Position numbers and translations under genes: made by a program. Source: JABWBD01 sp040768665 (lineage in GTDB: Bacteria > Planctomycetota > Planctomycetia > Pirellulales > Thermoguttaceae). Taken from it: 64,000 bases of DNA. A model generated the notes under the pieces. That model saw nothing but the letters and a program-made list of their open reading frames with translations. It did not search any database and was not told the DNA's origin. The DNA lies in assembly GCA_040768665.1 (NCBI GenBank), contig JAXGMN010000024.1, positions 124,001 to 188,000 of the forward strand, written 5' to 3'. Below, piece by piece: positions 47,301 to 55,762 of this stretch. How positions within the stretch are numbered: position 1 is the stretch's first letter; each line of letters opens with the position of its first letter.

Positions 47301-50300
47301 AGATCCAGGTCTGCGACGCACGAAAGCGGGTGGTTCTTGTTGCCTCCGATCCCAAGGCCCCCCACTGTGTGCCCCTCCCAGCGAATTGTGCCGTCGTTGT
47401 TGAGTACCGTCGATCCAACGACGATCTCGGGAACGCCGTCGATATCAAGATCGGCAATCGCCGCGCTGCCCCAATCCACGCCTCCCCAGACCGGCGGGCT
47501 TTTCCACTTGAACGTACCGTCATGCTCGAAAGCGATCAGTACGCCGGAATCGTGAGTGGCAATGATCTCCGGACGACCGTCAACATCGATGTCGCCCGCG
47601 GCCACGCCCGAAAATCCTTCCACTTGGTACTGGGGATCGGTCACGTTCCAGAGGTCGGCGCCGTCGCTTCCACTAACCGCACGGAGCACCTCTCCGGCGC
47701 CGAGCGACCGGTGCGAACCCTCCGCAAACCCTGCATAAGTACTGAATACAATATCCGGTATTCCGTCGTCGTTCACATCCACCACGGCCGGTGTCATCAT
47801 CACCAAGTTCGACTCGGGCCGTGCGCTGAATTCGCTCTTCTGCCACTCGACCACCGGATCGAACGCGCCCAGCAGCGGGATATTGCGGCTTGCGGGCCGC
47901 GCCAGGTTGTTGCCCTCGTTCGCTTCGGCAATAGCCCCGCCGCTGTCGACCATCGCCCAGATGATGTTCCCGGCGAACTGCACTTGCCCGGAAATCTCGG
48001 CGCTGACGGCAACACTTCCCCCGCCCGACAACGGAGCCTGGACAGACACGCCGCCAAGTGTATTGTCGACTGCGGCATCATAAGCTGAATTGCCGTTGAG
48101 GTCTTCGAAAAACAGCACGTCCCAGGGCGCCGCCACGTCGCCGCCGCGGTTGGTCACCCGTGCGGTGATCGTGCCTGAGACGGTCAGGGCCTGGCGGTCA
48201 TAGACCAGACCGCTGTTGTCCATGTCGCCGATCGTGAGATCGGGCAGAAACGCATAGAAATGGACGTTGTTCGCCTCATCCGGTTCACGAACTTGTCCCT
48301 TGCCCGTGCCGTCGTAATCGGCAACCACGCGGATGGCTTCGACCCCGGAGCGTGGCACGACGATCGACACATCCTGATACCGGCCCGGTTCCAGCCGGAC
48401 GGTCGTCACTGTTTGACCCAACAGCGTCCCCCCTTCATCCGGATCGCCATCGTAGAAGGCGACGGGGATGCCCGCCGGGACGAACAGCGCGCCGCCATTG
48501 CCGATGCGGGCGGTAATGGTTACGTCCCTTTCGTCGCCATCGGCCCGGAGATACGACGCCGTCAAGTCGGGCGCATCCAGTGGGCTGCGGTCGAGCAACA
48601 CGTTGGCGCGATACGTGTTGTGGAGTTCCCAGCTATTGACCTCGAAAGCCGGGATCCTGCCGTCGTCGTTGACGTTGGTGACGTGGTAGGTGTGCTGGTT
48701 CCAGATTTGACGGGCGGAAACCCAGGTATCGGCGGCGTCGCCGATGACGTAGAGGCCGTTCTCATTGCCGAAACGGTAGTCGTTGGCTACGGCAACGATC
48801 TCGGCGTTGCCGTCGGCATCGACGTCGACGATCAGCGGGTACTCGTAGGTAGTGGCGGTCCCTTTGGCGAGTTGATAGAGAACGTCTCCGTCATCGCCGC
48901 GGTAAATCCGCAGAAACAACTCGTCGGAGTAAACGATTTCCGCTTTGCCGTCGCCATCGAAGTCGAACGCCGACGATCCGCTCTTGTCGGAACTGTGATC
49001 CTGCGTCGCGCGGCTCCATTTTATCGAGCCGTCCGTCTCGAAAACGGTATACGCATCTCTGCCGGCGACGCCGATCTCCGGCTCGCCATCGCCGTCCACA
49101 TCGGCGACGACCGGCGCGCCGCCCGACCCGCCGCCGGGTATCGCCACTGGCCCCCACTTGATCTGCCCTGTGTGTTCCAGCAGATGGATGTTGCCGGCGC
49201 TGACGACGACGACCTCTGGAAAGGCATCGTCGTCGAAATTGGCGACGCCCGGAAATCCGTCTTCAATCTCCGCATTCCAATAGAGGGCGCCGTCCGCGCG
49301 ATAGGCCGACTTGCCGGCGACGATCTCCGGTGAGCCGTCCGAATCGAGGTCGGCTACCGCGGAGAGCGGGCCGTAGACGTTGTCGCCGCGGCCGAGTCCG
49401 CCCGCCGCGTTGCCTTGCCAGCGGATCGTTCCATCGTTGTTGAGCACCGTGCCGCCGATGATGATTTCCGGAATTCCGTCCCCTTCGAGATCGGCGATCG
49501 CGGCGCTGCCCCAGATGAGTTCACCCCAAAGCGGCGGGCTCTTCCACTTCAACGCGCCGTCATGCTCAAAGGCGATGAGAACCGCGGACTCGTGCTGCGC
49601 GATGATCTCCGGAAGACCGTCGCCGTCGATATCCCCGACGGCCACTCCGGCCCGCGCCGCCACCTCGCCCTCAGGATCGGTGACGTTCCACAGATCCGTG
49701 CCATCGACGCCGCTCACCGCCCGCAAGATGCCGTCGGTATGGTAGTTCTCGCCACTGAACGTGCTGAAGACGATGTCGGGGATGTCGTCGCGATCGAGGT
49801 CAACCACGGCCGGCAGCATCATCACCTGGTTGGAATCGGGCCGCACGCTGAATTCGCCTTTGTGCCATTCGATCACTGGATCGAACTCGCTCGACTGCGG
49901 AATCGTCCGGCTGGCAGGCCGTGCGACGTTGTTGCTCTCATCCGCTTCCGCAATCGTTCTACCGCTGTCCACCATCGCCCAGACGAAATTCCCTGCGAAC
50001 CGGACCGGTCCGGAAAGCTCGGCGGCGATCGGCACGCTTGCACCGGCGGGCAGCGGATCGGTAATCGACACGCCGCCGAGTGCCTGGTCCACCAACACGT
50101 CGTAGGCGGCATTGCCGTTGAAGTCTTCGAAGAAGACGACGTCCCAAGGCGTCGTCACATCACCGCCGCGGTTGGTCACGCTGGCAGTAACGACGCCGTC
50201 TACGGTCAGAGATTGGCCGTCGAACGCCAGACCGCCGATGTCGACATCGCCGATCACCAAATCCGGGACATCCGTCAGGGCAGTGACTGGTCCGATAGGG

Positions 50301-50482
50301 TCAACGGGATTTTCAAGCAGCCCTGCGGCGTCGAGCAGGGCGCGGGGTTCGAGCAATTCGACAGCCATGCGCCGCAGGAAGTGAGTCCGATGAGGATCGC
50401 GTCGCACGGTAGGACATGAGCCAGATCGGCCGCCGCGAACCATTCGAGGAAACCTCATGACGATCCCCCGCTGCATGATCAT
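44375..50482 (-). CDS. Giant LEPR-XLL surface protein B with FG-GAP and CARDB repeats
   Basis: A 2035-residue intact secreted protein. The start ATG at 50482 overlaps the TGA of a 33-codon gene, which supports it; an ATG at 50458 with GGGGGA upstream is the alternative. The LEPR-XLL signature VELLEPRALLDA lies near 40-51. Two tandem units of about 670 residues follow (about 75-745 and 746-1420), each with a CARDB-like domain (VTNRGGDV, WAMVDSG), a propeller of FG-GAP/VCBS repeats (AIADLEGDGIPEIIIGG; Ca-binding DxDGDG loops), and a second CARDB-like domain. After a linker comes the roughly 500-residue module shared with A and C, ending LWLDSFE then IDRVFAWWE. It is probably an extracellular adhesion or matrix protein; function unknown. 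Confidence 0.9.
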   Translation of the reverse strand: MIMQRGIVMRFPRMVRGGRSGSCPTVRRDPHRTHFLRRMAVELLEPRALLDAAGLLENPVDPIGPVTALTDVPDLVIGDVDIGGLAFDGQSLTVDGVVTASVTNRGGDVTTPWDVVFFEDFNGNAAYDVLVDQALGGVSITDPLPAGASVPIAAELSGPVRFAGNFVWAMVDSGRTIAEADESNNVARPASRTIPQSSEFDPVIEWHKGEFSVRPDSNQVMMLPAVVDLDRDDIPDIVFSTFSGENYHTDGILRAVSGVDGTDLWNVTDPEGEVAARAGVAVGDIDGDGLPEIIAQHESAVLIAFEHDGALKWKSPPLWGELIWGSAAIADLEGDGIPEIIIGGTVLNNDGTIRWQGNAAGGLGRGDNVYGPLSAVADLDSDGSPEIVAGKSAYRADGALYWNAEIEDGFPGVANFDDDAFPEVVVVSAGNIHLLEHTGQIKWGPVAIPGGGSGGAPVVADVDGDGEPEIGVAGRDAYTVFETDGSIKWSRATQDHSSDKSGSSAFDFDGDGKAEIVYSDELFLRIYRGDDGDVLYQLAKGTATTYEYPLIVDVDADGNAEIVAVANDYRFGNENGLYVIGDAADTWVSARQIWNQHTYHVTNVNDDGRIPAFEVNSWELHNTYRANVLLDRSPLDAPDLTASYLRADGDERDVTITARIGNGGALFVPAGIPVAFYDGDPDEGGTLLGQTVTTVRLEPGRYQDVSIVVPRSGVEAIRVVADYDGTGKGQVREPDEANNVHFYAFLPDLTIGDMDNSGLVYDRQALTVSGTITARVTNRGGDVAAPWDVLFFEDLNGNSAYDAAVDNTLGGVSVQAPLSGGGSVAVSAEISGQVQFAGNIIWAMVDSGGAIAEANEGNNLARPASRNIPLLGAFDPVVEWQKSEFSARPESNLVMMTPAVVDVNDDGIPDIVFSTYAGFAEGSHRSLGAGEVLRAVSGSDGADLWNVTDPQYQVEGFSGVAAGDIDVDGRPEIIATHDSGVLIAFEHDGTFKWKSPPVWGGVDWGSAAIADLDIDGVPEIVVGSTVLNNDGTIRWEGHTVGGLGIGGNKNHPLSCVADLDLDGSPEVVSGRSAFHADGSLYWNALISDGFPAIANFDSDPFPEVVIVGNGYAWLLEHTGDVRWGPVTLPGAGHGGAPAIADMDGDGEVEIGVGTAACYAVLDTDGSVLWQNEIQDGSRISSSSAFDFDGDGSAEVVYGDENYLRIYRGADGHLLYEFPKGSSTTCEYPVIADVDADGNAEIVAVASRGGQNGLYIIGDAADTWVSTRQIWNQHTYHVTNVNEDGTIPALEANSWEVHNTYRASFLLNRSPLDAPDLTASYLRADGGAGEVTLTARIGNGGALFVPAGIPVAFYDGDPSEGAVLLGQTVTTVRLEPGDYQDVSIVVPRSNLGEVWVIADDDGTGKGQVREPNEAYNAHHTYVFREESLGTVDFLAMPSLDPSTGALWYSLSAARDAILTIESLDADSEIVLYDADGNELRVSEPVAGGQRIDWPVHQGQTFLVRVRGASDALELRIANLLRHDGETVMIYGTAASDGFVFEASAPLRRVEINGVGYAFAPQEATVFAFDGFEGSDSVRVSGAGGPDTATLRPTSGVFLGEDYRLDATDVEAIDYAGGAGDTVTIWGSKGANTYAAGPGIGEMTGDGVSTLATAETIYARGNGGGDTVVFEDSDGDDVLEYFSTWARMRGEGYFHHVRGFSTMRANAELGQNGTDKVVVRGSGLNDYLKVNPYNADGQTVARFLSGSGSIWHIAFGFDTIVGYGRGGALIDQLFLNDTPGADTFELERLHASLDATDYGVTVTTHGFGTVEARRAFENENADRVDLYDAPHLDHNDTLVGNPEQVTMTGPGYSNNVYNFPLVMAYSNGKGYDTAHFSDLADPNDSRIGVDTFTGRPIFSTLEGSGYRLYARLFDEVHAESKYGLDIANLHGNANGAELTGTATDVRLSGTHSSGSYANHARSFHEVNAFGTSDADKAVLTDATVDLNTYGPPADVPLDELAQLLWLDSFEKIERWDSGTGSKADDIDNIDRVFAWWE

Positions 50483-50580
50483 GTTGCCTGCTCTTGGGAA
50501 AAGTCGCCCGGCCGATCGACGCGGGCGAGCGCTTCGAGCAGTTTGTCGTGAATGCGCGGTTGCTTCTTCGCCTTTGCCAT
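50479..50580 (-). CDS. 33-residue peptide gene coupled to giant protein B
   Basis: The ATG at 50580 has AAAGG 8 nt upstream. The product begins MAKAKKQPRIHDKLL and ends PGDFSQEQAT. Its TGA overlaps the giant protein ATG (ATGA), the classic arrangement for translational coupling. It is basic at its start, has no signal peptide, and is not recognised. A phrase like LLEALARVDRPGDF also occurs at the N-terminus of some larger planctomycete proteins, so it might be a remnant; the overlap argues for a leader peptide or small partner. Confidence 0.55.
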   Translation of the reverse strand: MAKAKKQPRIHDKLLEALARVDRPGDFSQEQAT

Positions 50581-50691
50581 GAAAACGCCTTTCAAGAGGT
50601 TCACTGACCGGGAGGCCGCACGAGGACTTCGCGCAAATTCTAATTCACGTCGCCAACGGCGGCAATCACTCGAAGCATTCGGAGCATTCGA

Positions 50692-50841
50692 TCCCACGCG
50701 CATTACCATACCTCGGGCCAGGGGCACTTGTACCAGGCGCGCTTCAAGAGTTTTCCTGTGGCGGATGACGACCATTTCCTGGTGGTCTGCCGTTACGTGG
50801 AGCGAAATCCGCTGCGCGCGGGCTTCGTAGAACGCGCGGAG
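50692..50841 (+). pseudogene. Remnant of REP-associated tyrosine transposase (RAYT)
   Basis: About 50 codons match the C-terminal half of IS200-like/RAYT transposases: HAHYHTSGQGHLYQARFKSF, then HFLVVCRYVERNPLRAGFVE. The catalytic His-hydrophobic-His and Tyr region of the N-terminal half is absent, and the match stops abruptly after ERAE. The frame stays open into the neighbouring repeat without further similarity. A family 1 hairpin begins 110 bp downstream, as expected if RAYT mobilised these hairpins. Confidence 0.82.
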
Positions 50842-50935
50842 TACCAGCCGGACCGTTCGGAGTCGATCTCGCGCCGGGTGTCATTGCGGCAGAATGCCGA
50901 ACTCACTTCCCACACGACGACCAGCAGATTGCTGT

Positions 50936-51391
50936 TACGGGCATTCGGATGTGGTGCCCAAGGTCGCGATTTCTCAGAACGGAGGCACTTTGGGCACCAC
51001 GCGCTTCTGGGTGGTAAAGTGACCAGGGAGCCACAGCCGGCGGTCAAAGGATCGCCCGCTCTCCCAACCGCTGTTCGGCGGAGGAGAGTCGCCGGGAGTG
51101 GCGGGGGTGAATACCAGGTTGTCAAAGAGCTCCGGAGCGGCGAGCCGCGAAGTCGGCCGGTGTCGGCCCGGGGGACATATGTTCGCATGTCCCGTTACCG
51201 GTCTCATTGTTGTCAATGCGGCGCGAGGTGTCAAGCGGATTTCCGGATCCAAGGGCGTAAGTAATTGCGGGCATTGGAGTTATTGCGCCGTCGGTGTGCG
51301 TCGAAAGCACGTCACGCAGAACGGCACAGACCGGGATTGGCCGGCCCATCTTTGGAGTGCGCGTGACTCGTCACCGCTTTCTTTGCCTCCA
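50936..51391 (+). repeat. Long duplicated block, copy 2
   Basis: Partner of 43300-43737. Here the block runs straight into the 3' flank repeat (51392-51511), whereas copy 1 has 518 extra bases at that point. Confidence 0.85.
50951..51000 (+). repeat. Family 1 REP-like hairpin, copy 3
   Basis: Arms GTGGTGCCCAA and TTGGGCACCAC, inner GCGATTTCTCAGAACGGAGG; nearly identical to copy 2 and next to the RAYT remnant. Confidence 0.88.
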
Positions 51392-51511
51392 TGCTAGCTG
51401 CCGAACCTCATTCACGCGTGGGCCGAGCCCACGGGGGTCGTTAGGGAGCAAAACTCGCTGCCGAGCACACGGTCGAGCAGCAAGTGTTTTCACCTCCGCA
51501 GACGTGCGCCG
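51392..51511. repeat. 3' flank repeat of truncated protein C
   Basis: Partner of 44256-44374, in the same place relative to the shared C-terminal module. Confidence 0.8.
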
Positions 51512-52860
51512 TCACTCCCACCAGGCAAAGACCTGTCGATGTTGTCGATGTCGTCCGCCTTGCTGCCCGTGCTGCTATTCCAACGTTCGATCTTCTCGAA
51601 GCTATCGAGCCAGAGGATCTGCGCCAATTCGTCCAGCGGAACGTCGGCGGGCGGGCCGTAGCTGTCCAGGTCGACCGTGGTGTCCGTAAGCACCGCCTTA
51701 TCCGCGTCGCTGGTCCCGAAGGCGTTCACCTTGTGGAACAATCGAGCGGAGTTGGCATAAGAGCCCGAGGAGTGTGTGCCGGAGAGTTGCACTTCCCTAG
51801 CGGTAGCGGTGAGTTCAGCCGGATTGACGGGTGCAGCCGGATTGGTATTGCCATACAGATTGGCGATGTCCTGGCCATACCGCGATTCCGCATGCACCTC
51901 GTCGAACAATCGGGCCCAAAGCCTGTATTCGGGACCCTCTAGCACCGAGAACAGCGGCCGCCCGGTGAACGTGTCCACCCCGGTCCGGGTATCGCTCGGA
52001 TCAGCCAGGTCGGAGAAGTGCGCCGTGTCATATCCTTGGCCGCTACTGAACACTTTGACCGACGGGAAATCCAGGGCCTTGTTGACGTACCCGGGCCCAC
52101 TCAGGGTCACCTCCTGCGGATCGCCCACCACGGTATCGTTGTGTTCCGGCCGTGAGGAATCGCCCAGACTGATCTCGTCCGCACCGTCGTTCACGTAGGC
52201 TCGCCGGACTTCCACCGTGCCGAAGCCGTGGGTCGTGACGCTGATCCCGTATTCCGGCGAGTCCAGGCTCGCCTGCAGCCGCCGGACGTCGACCTTGTCC
52301 GCGCCAGGCACGTCGCCGCCAACCACAGTATTGTCGGCCTCCTGGATTTCAATACCGCGCGAACCGTTCGGTATAGCCGCCGTTCCCGTCGCGTCTGTGC
52401 CGATGTAGTTTCCTTGGATGGTGTTGCCAGAGGTGCCAACGCCGGCAAGGAAGACCCCGTCTATTGTGTTTCCGGAGATAATATTACCGGTTCCAGCGGC
52501 CACTCCTCCAACGGTGTTCAACGACGCACCGCCGAAGACGATCACACCGGCAAAGCTGTTGGCAATGGCGTTGAGCCCCGTAGCGTCTGTTCCGATGAAA
52601 TTCCCTTGAATGAGGTTCTCCGTGGCGTCTTGCCCGATAATTGACACACCGGAGGACTGCTGGCCGGAAATCACGTTCCGTGCATGTGCCGTCGATCCAC
52701 CAATACGATTCCCACTTGCGTTGTCCAGCCGAATGCCGTCTACTGCGTTACCCAGCCCCTGTGAACCGCTGGCGTCAGTGCCGATGTAATTTCCCTCGAT
52801 CACGTTGTCATGAGAACCGAACACGGACCGGAGAGCCACTGGATCAGGTGGCGAGGTCAA
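51490..52860 (-). pseudogene. Truncated giant-type surface protein C
   Basis: A 456-codon frame from a TTG at 52860. It lacks any LEPR-XLL start or signal peptide, so the 5' end is missing. Residues about 12-185 are right-handed beta-helix repeats (NVIEGNYIGTDASG, NLIQGNFIGTDATG, NTIQGNYIGTDATG). They join the second half of the shared module (DVRRLQASLDSPEYG onward); the first half of that module is absent. Near the end a one-base loss changes the expected VFAWWE into SLPGGSD; the ancestral stop would be at 51512-51514. It is divergent from a sigma-factor gene that is also truncated at this junction. Confidence 0.75.
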
Positions 52861-52868
52861 TTCGATGA

Positions 52869-53417
52869 GGCCGCGACGGACCGGTTCACCTCGCGCGCCG
52901 AAAACTCGGCGATGCTCCCCGCCGCGTTGCCGACGAGAAAGACATCGTCCTCAGTGCTTTCAACAGTTTCTGCCAGCGGGCCAAGCAGCGAAAATTCCCC
53001 GACCTGGCCGACCGGCACGACCTCTGGCAGATCCTGGTCATGATCACCGCCCGCAAAGCCCACAACCAGACAAAGCGGGATCAGCGACTCAAGCGGGGCG
53101 GCGGCGCCGTCCGCGGCGATTCGGCCTTCGAAAAGCTCACACAGAACGGCGAAGAGGACGGCATCGCCGGAATCATCGGCCGCGAGCCGTCCCCCGAATT
53201 CGCCGCGGAGGCAGCCGAGACCTACCGTCAGATCCTCCTGGCCCTCGACAGCCCGGTGCTCCGCGATATCGTTCGCTGGAAGATGGAAGGCTGCACCAAC
53301 CAGGAGATCGCCGACTGGCTCTCGTGCAGCGTCCGCACCGTCGAAAGAAAACTGCGACTCAGCCGCCAGAAACTCAGCGAGGGTGTTTTCGATGGCCCCG
53401 ACTCCCTCAAACCGTGA
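52869..53417 (+). pseudogene. ECF sigma factor, 5'-truncated
   Basis: In-frame from a TGA at 52866-52868. Similarity to planctomycete ECF sigma factors is clear from HLARRKLGDAPRRVADEKD through IVLSAFNSFCQRAKQRKFPD and LWQILVMITARKAHNQTKRD (region 2), and the region 4 helix-turn-helix CTNQEIADWLSCSVRTVERK near the end. The N-terminal 40 or so residues are missing and no proper start exists upstream; the first ATG (53040) would remove region 2. A possible remnant (SHWIRW, DEAATDR) lies in another frame just upstream. The kinase gene overlaps its end, the usual ECF-kinase pairing of planctomycetes. Confidence 0.75.
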
Positions 53418-54906
53418 CGCCCCGCCTCCACTCTCCGTCGCCGAACGCATCGACCAAGTCTGCGACCGCTTCGAGGCTGCCTGGCAATCCGGCTCCCCTC
53501 CGGCGCTCGACCGCGACATTGCCCTGAAGATCCCGCGGCTGGACACACTCGTCGAGGAGGAAGACGCCGCGCGATTTCTCCGCGAAGCGCGTGCGGCGGG
53601 CCAACTCCACCACCCCCATATCGTGCCCGTCTACGAAGCCTGCAACGTCGGGCCGACCTACTACATCGCCAGGGCTTACATCGACGGGAAGACGCTCCGC
53701 GAAGACTTGGAGTCCGGCCGGCGATTTGCTCCTCGCGAAGCGGCTGTCTTGACGATCCAGCTTGCCAGGGCGTTGGATTACGCGCACGGCAAAGGGATCG
53801 TCCACCGGGACATGAAGCCCGACAACATCATCTTCGACGCCGACGGCGAGCCGTACATCATGGATTTCGGCCTGGCTCGTCGCGACGAAGGTGAGGCCCT
53901 TCGCACAATGGAAGGCACCCGGCTGGGGACACCGGCGTACATGAGCCCCGAGCAGGCGCGCGGCGAAAGCCACCTCGCCGATGCGCGGAGCGACGTCTGG
54001 AGCCTGGGCGTGATCCTGTACGAACTGCTCGCTGGTCGGCGGCCCTACGAGGGCACCACCAGCGAAATTCTCCAGTCCATCCAGTCCGACGACGTCGTAC
54101 CGCTGCGAAGGTGGAATCGGTCGAACCCCAAGGACCTGGAGACGATCTGCCTGAAGTGTCTCCGCAAAGAGCGGCAACACCGCTACCCTTCCGTTCAAGA
54201 GCTGGCCGATGATCTCGAGCGCTTCATCAACGACGAACCCGTCCGGGCTCGCCGGATCGGTCCGCTCGCGCGAACTATAAAGTACTGCCGGCGCCACCCG
54301 GGCAGGGCCTCGGCGGCCGCCCTTTTCCTGGCCTTCAGCGTTCTCCTGGCGGCAGCGTTGTTCAAAGTCAGTCGGGCCCGCGAACGCGAGAACGAAGCCC
54401 GCCGCTACGCCGAGGAAGTCTTCGCGTGGTCCGCCGAGTCGCTCGGAAGGCTCGAAAATGCTCTCTTCTACCACGACCGCTTCATGAAGGACGACGGCTA
54501 CCGCGATCTGCAAGGCGATCTGCTCAAGATCTCCACCGAACACTACGGCCGGATCGCCCGAACTAAGAGCGAGGACCCGGTTGATTTTCCCTTCCTCGAA
54601 TCGCAGCGGGGCGACGCCCACTGGCGCCTGGCCACCGTCGAGGTCCGCAACGCCTATGCCGCAGCCACCCCGCAGAAAAAGCAGACCTCGCTGGCCAACG
54701 CCCTGACGCACTTCACCCAAATGGAGAAGATCTTCTCCACATTGCGTCTGGCGCATCCGAACCATGTCCTCTACCATTTCCGCTACGCATGGAGCCGCGG
54801 CTGGCGAGGCTACCTGTTGAACTCGGCCGTTACAGCGAAGCAGCGCACGAATGCGAGACGGCGGCCGAAATGCTCAAGCGCTCCCGGCATCCCCAGGCCC
54901 AAGTGA
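53392..54906 (+). CDS. Ser/Thr protein kinase lacking its glycine-rich loop, frameshifted at 3' end
   Basis: From the ATG at 53392 (overlapping the sigma factor by 26 nt) the first 35 residues resemble the usual kinase N-terminal extension (RFEAAWQSGSPPA), but then run straight into LDRDIALKIPR, the strand carrying the ATP lysine. The nucleotide-binding loop GxGxxG that should precede it is deleted, with perhaps 100 residues. The rest of the kinase is intact: HRDMKPDN catalytic loop, DFG in MDFGLAR, MSPEQARGE (activation loop/APE equivalent), DVWSLGVILYELLAG. A membrane helix (ASAAALFLAFSVLLAAALF) follows near 310. The TPR tail continues in a different frame from about 54825 (see next entry). 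Probably inactive. Confidence 0.78.
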   Translation: MAPTPSNRDAPPPLSVAERIDQVCDRFEAAWQSGSPPALDRDIALKIPRLDTLVEEEDAARFLREARAAGQLHHPHIVPVYEACNVGPTYYIARAYIDGKTLREDLESGRRFAPREAAVLTIQLARALDYAHGKGIVHRDMKPDNIIFDADGEPYIMDFGLARRDEGEALRTMEGTRLGTPAYMSPEQARGESHLADARSDVWSLGVILYELLAGRRPYEGTTSEILQSIQSDDVVPLRRWNRSNPKDLETICLKCLRKERQHRYPSVQELADDLERFINDEPVRARRIGPLARTIKYCRRHPGRASAAALFLAFSVLLAAALFKVSRARERENEARRYAEEVFAWSAESLGRLENALFYHDRFMKDDGYRDLQGDLLKISTEHYGRIARTKSEDPVDFPFLESQRGDAHWRLATVEVRNAYAAATPQKKQTSLANALTHFTQMEKIFSTLRLAHPNHVLYHFRYAWSRGWRGYLLNSAVTAKQRTNARRRPKCSSAPGIPRPK

Positions 54907-55709
54907 AGCTGGGCGCCTGCTACCTCGAGCTTGCCCTGATCGCCGCCCGCCGCCGAGACGGGGACCGCGCCCACGCACTCGCCCGCAAGGCCGCCGAGAC
55001 CATCGATTCCGCCCCGCCCACCTCCGACGCCTTCATCGAGACCGACCGCAGATTCTACCGCAACCAGCGCTTGCCGGAGGTGGCCCAAGAGCTTGCCGAC
55101 GCCGGCATCTACCACGTCGCCCGCAAGATGTTCGAGCACGCAACCCAAAAATCTCCCGACGACCCGTGGCCCTGGTACCATCGCGCGATCGCCGAATTGG
55201 GCTGCGGCGACGAAGCCGCCTATCGCAACATCCGCGCCGAACTCCTCACCCGATTCGGCTCCGGTGAGCAACCCAGCGACCGGATCGCCTACGTCTTCGC
55301 ACCGATCCCGCTTGCCGAGCCGGCGGGCGACCAGCGCCCCGCGCTCGCCGCCATCGCCGAAAAGCTCTCCGATCCACGCCCGCGCGCGGCAGTCCTGTAC
55401 CGCCTCGGAAGGTACGAAGATGCGATTGCCTGCCTTCAGGAGCGAAACGACGGTCGCGCCTGGGACCACTTGCTCATGGCGTTAAGCCACGCGCGCCTCG
55501 GCCAACCCGACTGCGCCGGGCAGTCTCTCCAGTCGGCACTCGACTGGCTCGACGAAGTCAAAGCCGGCATCCAGCAGCCGGGATGGACCGAACGGCTCGA
55601 AACGCAATTCCTCCTCGACGAGGCTCGGGGCCTGCAGATTCATCGCGATGCGTCGCCCAACTCGCACTCCACAGGAAAACGTTCTTCCCCAACTTCGCCG
55701 CTTCAATGA
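54789..55709 (+). CDS. TPR tail of the kinase, separated by a frameshift
   Basis: A frame of 306 codons rich in TPR-like helices (LGRYSEAAHECETAAEML, GACYLELALIAARRRDGDRA, MFEHATQKSPDDPWPWYHRA, LYRLGRYEDAIACLQE). The preceding kinase frame reads YAWSRGWRGYLL just before the switch at about 54825, which in relatives continues directly into such TPR units. I therefore read it as the C-terminal part of one kinase-TPR gene, broken by a -1 or +2 frameshift. An ATG at 54789 exists but has no ribosome site. Confidence 0.7.
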   Translation: MEPRLARLPVELGRYSEAAHECETAAEMLKRSRHPQAQVKLGACYLELALIAARRRDGDRAHALARKAAETIDSAPPTSDAFIETDRRFYRNQRLPEVAQELADAGIYHVARKMFEHATQKSPDDPWPWYHRAIAELGCGDEAAYRNIRAELLTRFGSGEQPSDRIAYVFAPIPLAEPAGDQRPALAAIAEKLSDPRPRAAVLYRLGRYEDAIACLQERNDGRAWDHLLMALSHARLGQPDCAGQSLQSALDWLDEVKAGIQQPGWTERLETQFLLDEARGLQIHRDASPNSHSTGKRSSPTSPLQ

Positions 55710-55762
55710 ATTGCCTATGAAGGCAATTCGCCAAAGCCAGTCAGGACCGAAATCCTTGATTA

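Noticed and set aside
50728..51264. A 178-codon frame as a complete transposase
   Set aside because: Only the first 38 codons (and about 12 upstream of the TTG) match RAYT; the remainder is the translated repeat block, and the catalytic half is missing.
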